DNA from: Pseudomonadota bacterium
GTDB lineage: Bacteria; Pseudomonadota; Alphaproteobacteria; Rhizobiales; Xanthobacteraceae
NCBI GenBank assembly: GCA_023434095.1
Contig: JAEYTJ010000354.1
Span: 1-5,978, forward strand
Reading direction: 5' to 3'
DNA length: 5,978 bases
A model generated the notes under the pieces. The model had not been told where the DNA came from. It worked only from the letters and a program-made list of their open reading frames with translations, and made no database searches. Each line of letters begins with the position of its first letter. The stretch's first letter is position 1. The position numbers and the translations under genes were made by a program. Of this stretch, positions 1-5,752 are shown one piece after another.

Positions 1-830
1 GCCGGGGCGAGCCGGGCCCGGCGACGCTGGGGCGCATCGGCGCGCTGGAAGTGCGGCTCGCGGTCACCGCCGCAGATGTGCGCCGCGCCCAGCGCCTGCG
101 CTACGAGGTGTTCTACGAGGAAATGTCGGCGACCCCCGCCGCCGCCATGCGGCTCGCGCGGCGCGACGTCGACGCCTTTGACGGCATCTGCGACCATCTG
201 CTGGTGTTGGACCATGAGTCCTGCCGCATGGTGCGCGGCCGGCAGGTGCCCCGCGTCGTCGGCACCTATCGCCTGCTCCGCCAGGAGATCGCCGCGCGCC
301 ATGACGGCTTCTACACGGCGAGCGAGTTCGACATCGCCCCGCTGCTGGCGCGCCATCCGCATCGGCGCTTCCTGGAGCTCGGCCGCTCCTGCGTGCTCGC
401 CTCCTACCGCAACAAGCGCACCGTCGAGCTGCTCTGGCACGGTATCTGGGCCTATGTGCGCCGGCACGGCATCGACGTGATGTTCGGCTGCGCCAGCCTC
501 GAAGGCTGCGATCCGCACGCGCTCGCCCGGCCCCTCGCCTTCCTGCATCATTTCGCGCCCACCGATCCCGAATGGACCGCCCAGGCGCTGGCCCGCCATG
601 CCGCGCCGATGGACCTCGTCGCGGTCGAGGCGCTGGACGCCAAGGCGGCCCTCGCCGCGCTGCCGCCGCTGATCAAGGGCTATCTGCGCCTCGGCGCGCA
701 GATCGGGCGCGGCGCCGTCATCGACCGCCAGTTCGGCACCACCGACGTGCTGATCGTGCTGCCGGTGGAGAAGATCAGCCCGCGCTATCTCGACCATTTC
801 GGCGTCAATGGCGAGCGCCACGCCGCCTGA
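1..830 (+). CDS. olsB: L-ornithine N(alpha)-acyltransferase OlsB (GNAT family), 5'-partial
   Basis: OlsB transfers a 3-hydroxy fatty acyl chain from acyl carrier protein to the alpha-amino group of ornithine, giving lyso-ornithine lipid, the first step of ornithine-lipid synthesis at the cytoplasmic membrane. The frame is open from base 3 and reads ...TLGRIGALEVRLAV through the GTG at 51. In this family such residues precede the core, so that GTG is probably internal and the true start lies left of the window. Visible family hallmarks include RRAQRLRYEVFYEEM near the start, DGICDHLLVLD, the central FLELGRSCV and YRNKRTVELLWHGIW stretch, and the C-terminal LPPLIKGYLRLGAQIG and DRQFGTTDVLIVLP blocks. 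The protein ends at a TGA (828-830) at the usual C-terminus, so only the 5' end is missing. olsA, which makes the next enzyme and is adjacent in some rhizobia, does not follow. Recognition is from remembered family sequences, not a search. Confidence 0.88.
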   Translation, partial: RGEPGPATLGRIGALEVRLAVTAADVRRAQRLRYEVFYEEMSATPAAAMRLARRDVDAFDGICDHLLVLDHESCRMVRGRQVPRVVGTYRLLRQEIAARHDGFYTASEFDIAPLLARHPHRRFLELGRSCVLASYRNKRTVELLWHGIWAYVRRHGIDVMFGCASLEGCDPHALARPLAFLHHFAPTDPEWTAQALARHAAPMDLVAVEALDAKAALAALPPLIKGYLRLGAQIGRGAVIDRQFGTTDVLIVLPVEKISPRYLDHFGVNGERHAA

Positions 831-929
831 GCGCGACGCGCTTCCCGCCCCGGCGTCCATCCCCCGTCGCTCTCCGCGGGCGCGGCCTCCTGCCGCCGCC
901 ATACCGCGGCCACATGTCGTGCGCGATGT

Positions 930-958
930 CTTGCGCGCCGGCCCGCGCCCTCCCATAT
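930..958 (+). promoter_or_regulatory. Candidate RpoH (sigma-32) heat-shock promoter
   Basis: CTTGCG at 930-935 resembles the -35 element CTTGAA, and TCCCATAT at 951-958 resembles the -10 element CCCCATAT. The spacing of 15 bases lies within the range used by sigma-32 type factors. Transcription would begin near 964-967 and leave a leader of about 62 bases before the Hsp20 start. The gene's nature and the thermometer-like leader support the call. The -35 element deviates after its first four bases, so this is a candidate only. Confidence 0.5.
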
Positions 959-969
959 CGCTACCCAAC

Positions 970-1027
970 GGGATGCCTCATTGGGGTCCCATCACACAAA
1001 GTCGCTTCAGACGAGGACTTTGGGAGC
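970..1027 (+). ncRNA. ROSE-like RNA thermometer in the Hsp20 leader
   Basis: Two hairpins fill the predicted leader. The first pairs GGGA (970-973) with TCCC (987-990) and has an imperfect upper stem around 974-986. The second pairs CAAAGTC (997-1003) with GACTTTG (1016-1022), seven perfect pairs, and continues with CTT (1005-1007) against GAG (1013-1015). The Shine-Dalgarno GAGGA (1013-1017), ten bases before the ATG at 1028, is therefore wholly paired. The anti-Shine-Dalgarno strand reads UCGCU (1002-1006). It pairs with AGGA (1014-1017) and leaves G1004 unpaired, which is the U(U/C)GCU bulged-G signature of ROSE elements. Those elements melt on heating and repress translation of small heat-shock genes in rhizobia. 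Folding was done by eye. Confidence 0.72.
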
Positions 1028-1450
1028 ATGTCGCGTATCCCCTCTCTGTCGAGCCCCTTCCTGCTCGGCTTTGACGAGGTCGAGCGGGCGCTCGACCGGG
1101 TCATGAAAGGTTCCGACGGGTACCCGCCCTACAATATCGAGCGGGTCGCCGCGGCGGATCAGCCGGAAAAGCTCCGCATCACCCTGGCCGTCGCGGGTTT
1201 CACCCGCGAACAGCTTGACGTGACCGTGGAGGAGAAGGAACTCGTCATCCGCGGCCGCCAGAGCGAAGAGCCCGGGCGGGTCTTTCTCCACCGCGGCATC
1301 GCCGCCCGCCAGTTCCAGCGCGTCTTCGTGCTGGCCGAAGGCATGAGGGTGGTCGGCGCCGAGTTGAAGAACGGCCTGCTCTGCGTCGAGCTGGTACGTC
1401 CGGAACCGGAACGCGTCGTCCGGCGTATCACCATTGCGACGGATGAGTGA
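1028..1450 (+). CDS. Hsp20/alpha-crystallin family small heat-shock protein (IbpA-like)
   Basis: A 140-residue ATP-independent holdase that binds unfolding proteins in the cytoplasm and passes them to DnaK/ClpB. After a short N-terminal arm, an alpha-crystallin domain spans roughly residues 35-128. It contains the LRITLAVAGF stretch (49-58), the conserved AELKNGLL motif (111-118) and, near the end, an I-x-I anchor (ITI, 134-136) used in oligomer assembly. AVAGF, GIAARQFQRVF and NGLL resemble E. coli IbpA/IbpB, pointing to class A. The ATG at 1028 is chosen because GAGGA (1013-1017) sits ten bases upstream and the protein begins at the typical MSRIPSLSSPFLLGFDEVE. The frame is open further upstream, but that stretch is not protein-like. 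A DUF1150 gene follows after 47 bases. A candidate RpoH promoter and a ROSE-like leader precede it, implying heat induction at two levels. Confidence 0.93.
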   Translation: MSRIPSLSSPFLLGFDEVERALDRVMKGSDGYPPYNIERVAAADQPEKLRITLAVAGFTREQLDVTVEEKELVIRGRQSEEPGRVFLHRGIAARQFQRVFVLAEGMRVVGAELKNGLLCVELVRPEPERVVRRITIATDE

Positions 1451-1481
1451 CGACGTCCCCCAGGCGGTCTCGACTGTACGC

Positions 1482-1488
1482 AGAGGAG
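1482..1488 (+). promoter_or_regulatory. Ribosome binding site of the DUF1150 gene
   Basis: AGAGGAG lies nine bases before the ATG at 1498. Unlike the site of the preceding Hsp20 gene, no obvious complementary strand nearby would sequester it. The second cistron may therefore be translated independently of the thermometer. Confidence 0.65.
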
Positions 1489-1497
1489 TAGCCGATC

Positions 1498-1782
1498 ATG
1501 ACCAATGAATTTCACATCGACCCAGCCTCCGCCGGTTCGGCGCTGGCGGGCGACCTGACGGCGGAGGATTTCGCCAATCTCGGCGGCGGGCACATCGCCT
1601 ATCTGCGCACCATCCGTTCGGAAGAGGCGGCGGAGATGTTCCCGCAGGCCCATCTGTCGCCCGGCCTCGTGCTGTTCACCCTGCACGCCGCCGACGGCAC
1701 GCCGATCATGCTGACCGACAGCCGCGAGGCGGCCATCGCCAATGCGATGCAGAACGAGCTGGTGACGCTGAGCGTGCACTGA
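1498..1782 (+). CDS. DUF1150 family protein, partner of the small heat-shock gene
   Basis: A 94-residue acidic protein with no signal peptide or membrane segment, so probably cytoplasmic. It matches the DUF1150 family, whose function is unknown as far as I recall. Family features visible are a variable N-terminus, a central LGGGHIAYLRTIRSEEAAEMFP region (about residues 28-50) and the strongly conserved C-terminal block LHAADGTPIMLTDSREAAIANA (about 63-85). The start is supported by a clear AGAGGAG site. It lies 47 bases after Hsp20 on the same strand and is followed by a terminator, so the two very likely form one transcript. Association with Hsp20 recurs in Rhizobiales, which suggests, without proof, a role in heat stress or in modulating the chaperone. 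No catalytic motif is apparent. Confidence 0.88.
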   Translation: MTNEFHIDPASAGSALAGDLTAEDFANLGGGHIAYLRTIRSEEAAEMFPQAHLSPGLVLFTLHAADGTPIMLTDSREAAIANAMQNELVTLSVH

Positions 1783-1809
1783 CGCGCGGCGCGCACCGCT
1801 TGAAACGGC

Positions 1810-1849
1810 AACGGCACCGCTCTCACCGGGCGGTGCCGTTCTCGTTTGG
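1810..1849 (+). terminator. Hairpin terminator between Hsp20-DUF1150 and gshB
   Basis: AACGGCACCGC (1810-1820) and GCGGTGCCGTT (1830-1840) form a perfect 11-pair stem with a 9-base loop, followed by TTCTCGTTT on the plus strand. It starts 28 bases after the DUF1150 stop. It also lies about 40 bases past the gshB stop on the opposite strand, where a less U-rich tail follows, so it could serve both convergent units. The plus-strand T tract is interrupted, which is common in GC-rich genomes. Confidence 0.8.
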
Positions 1850-1879
1850 GCTTCCGGCATGTGCCGGCCCGCTGTCGCC

Positions 1880-2821
1880 TCAGCGCCGCTTGGCCTCGAT
1901 CATGTCCCACACCGTCACCGCGATGTCCGGCCCGCCGATCCGCTTGATGGCGCGGATGCCGGTCGGGGCGGTGACGTTGATCTCGGTGAGGTTGCCGTCG
2001 ATCACGTCGATGCCGGTGAGCAGCAGCCCGCGCGCCCGCAGCGCCGGGCCCAGCCGCTCGCAGATCTCGCGCTCGCGCGGCGTCAGGTCGGTTTCCGCCG
2101 CCGCGCCGCCGCGCACCATGTTGGAGCGCAGGTCGCCCTCGCTCGGCACGCGGTTCACCGCGCCGGCAAACACCCCGTCCACAAGGATGATGCGCTTGTC
2201 GCCCTTTTTCACCTCGGGGAGGAAGCGCTGCACCACCCAGGGCTCGCGGAAAGTGGTGGCGAACAGATCATAGAGCGAGCCGAAATTCAGGTCGTCGCGG
2301 GTGAGCCGGAACACCGAGGCCCCGCCATGCCCATAGAGCGGCTTCATCACGATGTCGCCGAACTCGTCGCGAAACGCCTTGATCTCGTCGAGGTCGCGGG
2401 TGATCAGCGTCGGCGGCATCAGGTCGGGGAATTCGGTGACGAAAATCTTCTCCGGCGCGTTGCGCACATGGGCGGGGTCGTTCACCACGAGAGTGCGCGG
2501 ATGGATGCGCTCCAGCATGTGCGTGGCGGTGATGTAGCTCATGTCGAAGGGCGGGTCCTGCCGCATCAGGATCACGTCGAACGTGTCCAGTCGCACCCGC
2601 TGCGCCTCCCCAAGCGTGACATGGTCGCCCTTGACGTCGCGCACCTCCAGCTTCTGCACGGTGGCGAACACCTCGCCGTCGCGCATCGCCATCCGGTCGG
2701 GGGTGTAATAGGAGAGCGCGTGCCCGCGCGCCTGCGCTTCCAGCATCAGGGCGAAGGCGGAATCGCCCGCAATGTTGATGCGATCGATCGGGTCCATCTG
2801 GACGGCGACGTTGAGGCTCAT
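1880..2821 (-). CDS. gshB: Glutathione synthetase
   Basis: Joins gamma-glutamylcysteine and glycine with ATP to make glutathione, the second step of the pathway, in the cytoplasm. The 313-residue product is the normal length for proteobacterial GshB. An N-terminal domain (about 1-120, starting MSLNVAVQMDPIDRINI) is followed by an ATP-grasp fold. Landmarks are the glycine-rich loop MKPLYGHGG (159-167, with K160), GDKRIILVDG (207-216), RVPSEGDLRSNM (224-235) and TEINVTAPTGIR (279-290), where E280 and N282 match metal-binding positions of E. coli GshB. The ATG at 2821 gives the canonical N-terminus but has only a weak ribosome site. An in-frame ATG at 2884 would add 21 residues (starting MKSPPGDP), and its AGGAG is only one base away, so it is less likely. 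It lies 115 bases after yraN on the same strand and may be co-transcribed with it. gshA is not in the window. Confidence 0.96.
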   Translation of the reverse strand: MSLNVAVQMDPIDRINIAGDSAFALMLEAQARGHALSYYTPDRMAMRDGEVFATVQKLEVRDVKGDHVTLGEAQRVRLDTFDVILMRQDPPFDMSYITATHMLERIHPRTLVVNDPAHVRNAPEKIFVTEFPDLMPPTLITRDLDEIKAFRDEFGDIVMKPLYGHGGASVFRLTRDDLNFGSLYDLFATTFREPWVVQRFLPEVKKGDKRIILVDGVFAGAVNRVPSEGDLRSNMVRGGAAAETDLTPREREICERLGPALRARGLLLTGIDVIDGNLTEINVTAPTGIRAIKRIGGPDIAVTVWDMIEAKRR

Positions 2822-2936
2822 GGGTGTTCCGTCTGCGACAGGAGGAAGCCGGCCGGAAGCAGGGTCGCCCGGCGGCGATTTCATGCTCCTGTTTAGTCGC
2901 TCGCGCGGCGCGGCGCCACGGCCTCGTGCCCCATGC

Positions 2937-3341
2937 TCATTCCGCCTCGAAGGCCCCCGGCAGATGCAGCGGCGGGCCATCGGGCGCCACCAGCACGACG
3001 TCGAGCCGCACGTCGAGCCCGGCAAGCTCGGCATGGCGCGCAAGATAGATTTCCGCCGCGCCGACAATGCGCCGCCGCTGGCGCAGCAGGATCGATTCGG
3101 CCGCGAAACGCAGCGAGGCACGGGCCTTCACCTCGATGAAGACGACGAGGTTGCCGCGCCGGGCGACGAGGTCGATCTCGCCGCGCGGGGTGCGGGCGCG
3201 CCGCTCCAGAATGATGAAGCCATCGGCCTCGAACAGGGCGGCGGCGGCGGCCTCCGCCGCCAGCCCCCGGGTGAAGGCCGCCCGGCGGCGCTGGAGCGCC
3301 CGCAAGCGCCCCGCCTCCTCCGGCGCGTCACCCTCAGCCAT
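2937..3341 (-). CDS. yraN: YraN/UPF0102 family protein, endonuclease-like fold
   Basis: A 134-residue cytoplasmic protein of the UPF0102 family, predicted from its fold to be a Holliday-junction-resolvase or restriction-endonuclease-like nuclease. Its substrate is not established. The diagnostic core is GEIDLVARRGNLVVFIEVKAR (54-74), giving the D...ExK arrangement of such nucleases (D57, E70, K72). Upstream is the helix with E30 and the DGFIILERRART segment (40-51); downstream is the basic RQRRRIVGAA helix (about 87-96) and LDVRLDVVLV. The start at 3341 is preferred because it gives a usual-length protein beginning MAEGD, overlaps the rsmI stop by 8 bases and has AGGGTGG just upstream. A start at 3371 would add ten residues deep inside rsmI. 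The overlap implies translational coupling with rsmI, an order also seen around lpoA in E. coli. Confidence 0.92.
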   Translation of the reverse strand: MAEGDAPEEAGRLRALQRRRAAFTRGLAAEAAAAALFEADGFIILERRARTPRGEIDLVARRGNLVVFIEVKARASLRFAAESILLRQRRRIVGAAEIYLARHAELAGLDVRLDVVLVAPDGPPLHLPGAFEAE

Positions 3342-4239
3342 CGCCACCCTGCAAGGCGAGCGCGCGGGCATAGACGGCGCGGCGGGGAAGCCCGGTGGCA
3401 GTGGCCACCGCCGCCGCCGCGTCCTTTACCGAGAGGCTGGCCAGCGCCGCCTTCAGCGCGGCGTCGAGATCGGCCTCGCACGATTCTTCCGCCCCCGGCG
3501 GGCCGCTCACCAGCCCGATCTCCCCCATGGGCGGGCCGGCCTCCGCATAATGGGCGGCGAGCGCCTCCAGCGTGCCGCGCCGCGCCTCCTCGAAGGCCTT
3601 GGTCAGTTCGCGGCACACCGCCGCCGGGCGCGGGCCGAGCCCGTCCGCGAGATCGGCGAGACTGTCGGGCAGGCGCGGGCCGCTCTCATAGAGGATCAGC
3701 GTCGCCGGCAGCGTCTTCAATTCGCTGATGCGGGTGCGGCGGGCGCCGCTCTTCGCCGGCAGGAACCCCTCGAAGAAGAAGCGGTCGGTCGGCAGACCCG
3801 CTGCCACCAGCGCGGCAAGGCTCGCCGAGGCGCCGGGAAGGGGCACGACGCGATGCCCGGCCTCGATCGCCTCCGCCACCAGCTTGTAACCGGGATCGGA
3901 GACCAGCGGCGTGCCGGCATCCGACACCTGCGCCACCACGCCGCCTTCGGCGAGGCGCGCGAGCAGGCGAGGGCGAGCCTGCTCGGCATTGTGGTCGTGA
4001 TACGCCACCAGTTTCGTTTCGATACCGTAACGCTCCAGAAGCCGCCGGGTGATGCGCGTGTCCTCGCAGGCAATGAGGTCGGCGCCGGCCAACGTCTCCA
4101 GCGCGCGCAGCGTCACGTCGCCGAGATTGCCGATGGGCGTCGCGACGATGTAGAGGCCGGGCTGCGGGCGTGCGGCGGCAAGGCTGTGCGCGCCGATGCG
4201 GAAGCTGCGGGGCGAAGCGGTAGCGGGGGAAAGCGTCAT
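3334..4239 (-). CDS. rsmI: 16S rRNA (cytidine(1402)-2'-O)-methyltransferase RsmI
   Basis: Uses S-adenosylmethionine to 2'-O-methylate C1402 in the decoding centre of 16S rRNA, where RsmH adds the partner N4 methyl group; together they tune start-codon choice and decoding fidelity. The 301-residue protein has the tetrapyrrole-methylase (class III) fold. Its motifs are GLYIVATPIGNLGDVTLRAL (28-47), CEDTR (58-62), SDAGTPLVSDPGY (106-118), PLPGASA (133-139), FFFEGFLPAK (154-163), and a C-terminal RsmI helical segment, SVKDAAAAVA...GLPRRAVYARAL. About 27 residues precede the fold, slightly longer than E. coli RsmI, and no better internal start is evident. The ATG at 4239 lacks a strong ribosome site. 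It is first in a leftward run with yraN and perhaps gshB, and is divergent from the LpoA-like lipoprotein gene. Confidence 0.96.
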   Translation of the reverse strand: MTLSPATASPRSFRIGAHSLAAARPQPGLYIVATPIGNLGDVTLRALETLAGADLIACEDTRITRRLLERYGIETKLVAYHDHNAEQARPRLLARLAEGGVVAQVSDAGTPLVSDPGYKLVAEAIEAGHRVVPLPGASASLAALVAAGLPTDRFFFEGFLPAKSGARRTRISELKTLPATLILYESGPRLPDSLADLADGLGPRPAAVCRELTKAFEEARRGTLEALAAHYAEAGPPMGEIGLVSGPPGAEESCEADLDAALKAALASLSVKDAAAAVATATGLPRRAVYARALALQGGDG

Positions 4240-4453
4240 GGGTTCATTGTAGAGAGCCCCGGCCCCGCCGTCATGCCTCTCATTACCGGGCCGGCACGGC
4301 GGATCGCGTCCTCAAGGGGGGCGAACGCGTGGATATTTAACGCCTTCAAGCGCTGTCGACCCACGAGAGGGTGACAGGGCGAGTCCGCCCGTCCTAAAAA
4401 GGTGGGCGACGTCGGCCAGGGTGGCGGGCGCACAGCCGAGCCGAACGCACCGC
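4240..4453. promoter_or_regulatory. Divergent intergenic region between rsmI and the LpoA-like gene
   Basis: This 214-base gap must hold promoters for both directions, but I cannot place either with confidence. The only AT-rich patch is ATATTTAA (4333-4340). Read on the minus strand, TCGACA (4359-4354) lies upstream of it and could be a weak -35 element for rsmI. GC-rich inverted repeats occupy the rsmI-proximal side: CCGGCCC (4259-4265) with GGGCCGG (4288-4294), and CCGCCGT (4265-4271) with ACGGCGG (4296-4302). A short hairpin, GGGCG/CGCCC (4377-4381, 4386-4390), lies before the plus-strand gene. Confidence 0.35.
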
Positions 4454-5659
4454 ATGAACGCGAAGGAAACGGCCGCGATCCGCGCAGGCCTCGCCCGGAC
4501 CAGCCGGCGCAGCTTTCTCCTCATGGCGGGGACGGTGGGACTGGCCGCCTGCTCCTCCGGCCCGGATATCGGTCCCCCGCAGGCGGCGCTGCCGCTGCCG
4601 GAGGCGCCGCCCGACCCGAATGCCAGACTCGGCACCGGCACGCCCATCGGCCTCATCCTGCCGCTCGGCGCCAGCGGCAATGCCGGTGCGGTGGCACTCT
4701 CGCTGCGCAACGCCGCCGAGATGGCGCTGTCGGAATTCGCCGGCGCCCGCATCCGGCTGATCGTCAAGGATGATGGCGGCACCGGCCCGGGCGCGCAGGC
4801 CGCCGCGAGCCAGGCGCTGGACGAAGGCGCCCGCGCCCTCATCGGCCCGCTCTTCGCCCATTCCGTCGCGGCCGCCGGCCAAGTGGCGCGCCAGCGCGGC
4901 GTGCCGCTGGTCGGCTTCTCCACCGACACCAATGTGGCGACGCAGGGCGTCTATCTCCTCAGCTTCCTGCCGCAGACCGACGTCGAGCGGGCGATCCGCT
5001 ACGCCGCCTCCCAGGGCCGGCGTTCCTATGTCGGGCTGGTGCCGGACAATGCCTATGGCTCGGTGGTCGAGGCCGCCTTCCGCGAAACCGTGCCTGTTGT
5101 CGGCGGGCGGGTGGTCGGCCTGGAACGCTACAGCCCCGGTCAGGCGGCGGACGCCGCACGTCGCCTCGCCGGCTCGGTGGCGCAGGCGGACGCGGTGTTC
5201 CTCCCCGACGCCGCCGATACCGTGCCGCAGATCGTGCAGGCGCTGTCCGGCTCGGGGGCGAGCCTTGCCGGCAAGCAGCTCATCGGCACCGGCCTGTGGG
5301 ACAACGCCAAGCTGTTCGGCGACCCGGCGCTGAACGGCGGCATCTTCGCCGCGCCCGACACGGCCGGCTTCCGCGCCTTCGCCGCGCGTTACCGGGCGCG
5401 CTTCGGCAGCGAGCCGGTACGCACCACCACCCTCTCCCATGACGCGGTGTCGCTGATGGCGGCGCTGGTGAACTCCTATGGCGAGAACGGCATCACCGAC
5501 GCGGCGATCCAGAACCCGTCGGGATTCTCCGGCGTCGACGGCATCTTCCGCTTCCGCGCCGACGGCACCAACCAGCGCGGGCTGGCGGTGATGCAGATTT
5601 CCGGCGGCACCACCCAGATCGTCAGCCCCGCCCCGCGCAGCTTCGCGCAGGCGACCTAG
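4454..5659 (+). CDS. LpoA-like penicillin-binding-protein activator / periplasmic-binding-fold lipoprotein
   Basis: A 401-residue lipoprotein. The N-terminus carries a twin-arginine motif SRRSFLL (17-23), a hydrophobic run and a lipobox LAAC with Cys33 as the lipidated residue, followed by Ser, as expected for transport to the outer membrane. A Pro/Ala-rich linker (about 36-60) leads to a type 1 periplasmic-binding fold. That domain begins TPIGLILPLGASG and includes ALIGPLFAHSVAAAG (128-142), VPLVGFSTDTNVA (150-162) and YVGLVPDNAYG (192-202). E. coli LpoA, which activates PBP1A, has this fold in its C-terminal part and lies between rsmI and yraN, so homology plus position favour a cell-wall role. 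A solute-binding lipoprotein of an ABC transporter is the alternative; no transporter genes are near. The ATG at 4454 places the signal peptide normally; a GTG at 4421 in frame is possible. Its ribosome site is weak. Confidence 0.85.
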   Translation: MNAKETAAIRAGLARTSRRSFLLMAGTVGLAACSSGPDIGPPQAALPLPEAPPDPNARLGTGTPIGLILPLGASGNAGAVALSLRNAAEMALSEFAGARIRLIVKDDGGTGPGAQAAASQALDEGARALIGPLFAHSVAAAGQVARQRGVPLVGFSTDTNVATQGVYLLSFLPQTDVERAIRYAASQGRRSYVGLVPDNAYGSVVEAAFRETVPVVGGRVVGLERYSPGQAADAARRLAGSVAQADAVFLPDAADTVPQIVQALSGSGASLAGKQLIGTGLWDNAKLFGDPALNGGIFAAPDTAGFRAFAARYRARFGSEPVRTTTLSHDAVSLMAALVNSYGENGITDAAIQNPSGFSGVDGIFRFRADGTNQRGLAVMQISGGTTQIVSPAPRSFAQAT

Positions 5660-5685
5660 ACGCGTCGTCGTCACGACAGAAGCGG

Positions 5686-5728
5686 CGTCATCCTGAGGCG
5701 CGAGCGAAGCGAGCCTCGAAGGAGGACG
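5686..5728. repeat. Palindromic intergenic repeat element
   Basis: An imperfect palindrome in the 93-base gap between the convergent LpoA-like and hemW genes. CGTCATCCT (5686-5694) pairs with AGGAGGACG (5720-5728) apart from one A/G mismatch, and GAGGC (5695-5699) pairs with GCCTC (5713-5717), leaving a GA bulge at 5718-5719. The tip holds GCGAGCGAAGCG. From memory, near-identical units ending GGATGACG are scattered between genes in many Hyphomicrobiales, so this is probably one dispersed copy. It could also act as a two-way transcription barrier, though there is no T tract. Confidence 0.65.
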
Positions 5729-5752
5729 GCCATCTGAGCTAGGCGCGCCTCT

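Noticed and set aside
874..909. Two CCGCGG copies as a terminator for olsB
   Set aside because: No T tract follows and the stem would be only six pairs with a long loop.
1022..1026. GGGAG as the Hsp20 ribosome site
   Set aside because: It ends one base before the ATG, too close to work; GAGGA at 1013-1017 has acceptable spacing.
572..1027. Extension of the Hsp20 frame far upstream
   Set aside because: The frame is open by GC bias only; it overlaps olsB and the candidate promoter, and the Hsp20 family begins at the ATG at 1028.
1859..2896. Long plus-strand open frame opposite gshB
   Set aside because: It is antisense to a clear glutathione synthetase; its His/Arg/Ala-rich product has no recognisable motif and is typical of GC-rich shadow frames.
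4237..4248. Three-codon minus-strand open frame overlapping the rsmI start (ATG AAC CCA TGA)
   Set aside because: It overlaps the start in the ATGA manner of coupled genes, but it has no ribosome site and is short enough to be chance.
3067..4374. 435-codon plus-strand open frame opposite yraN and rsmI
   Set aside because: Both minus-strand genes have full diagnostic motifs; this translation is Arg/Ala-rich and featureless.
4394..5674. 426-codon minus-strand open frame opposite the LpoA-like gene
   Set aside because: The plus strand encodes a signal peptide, lipobox and a known fold; the antisense product looks like low-complexity shadow.
5741..5750. Ten-base perfect palindrome AGGCGCGCCT
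   Set aside because: It is short, of GC-rich composition, and has no partner site or spacing that would suggest an operator.
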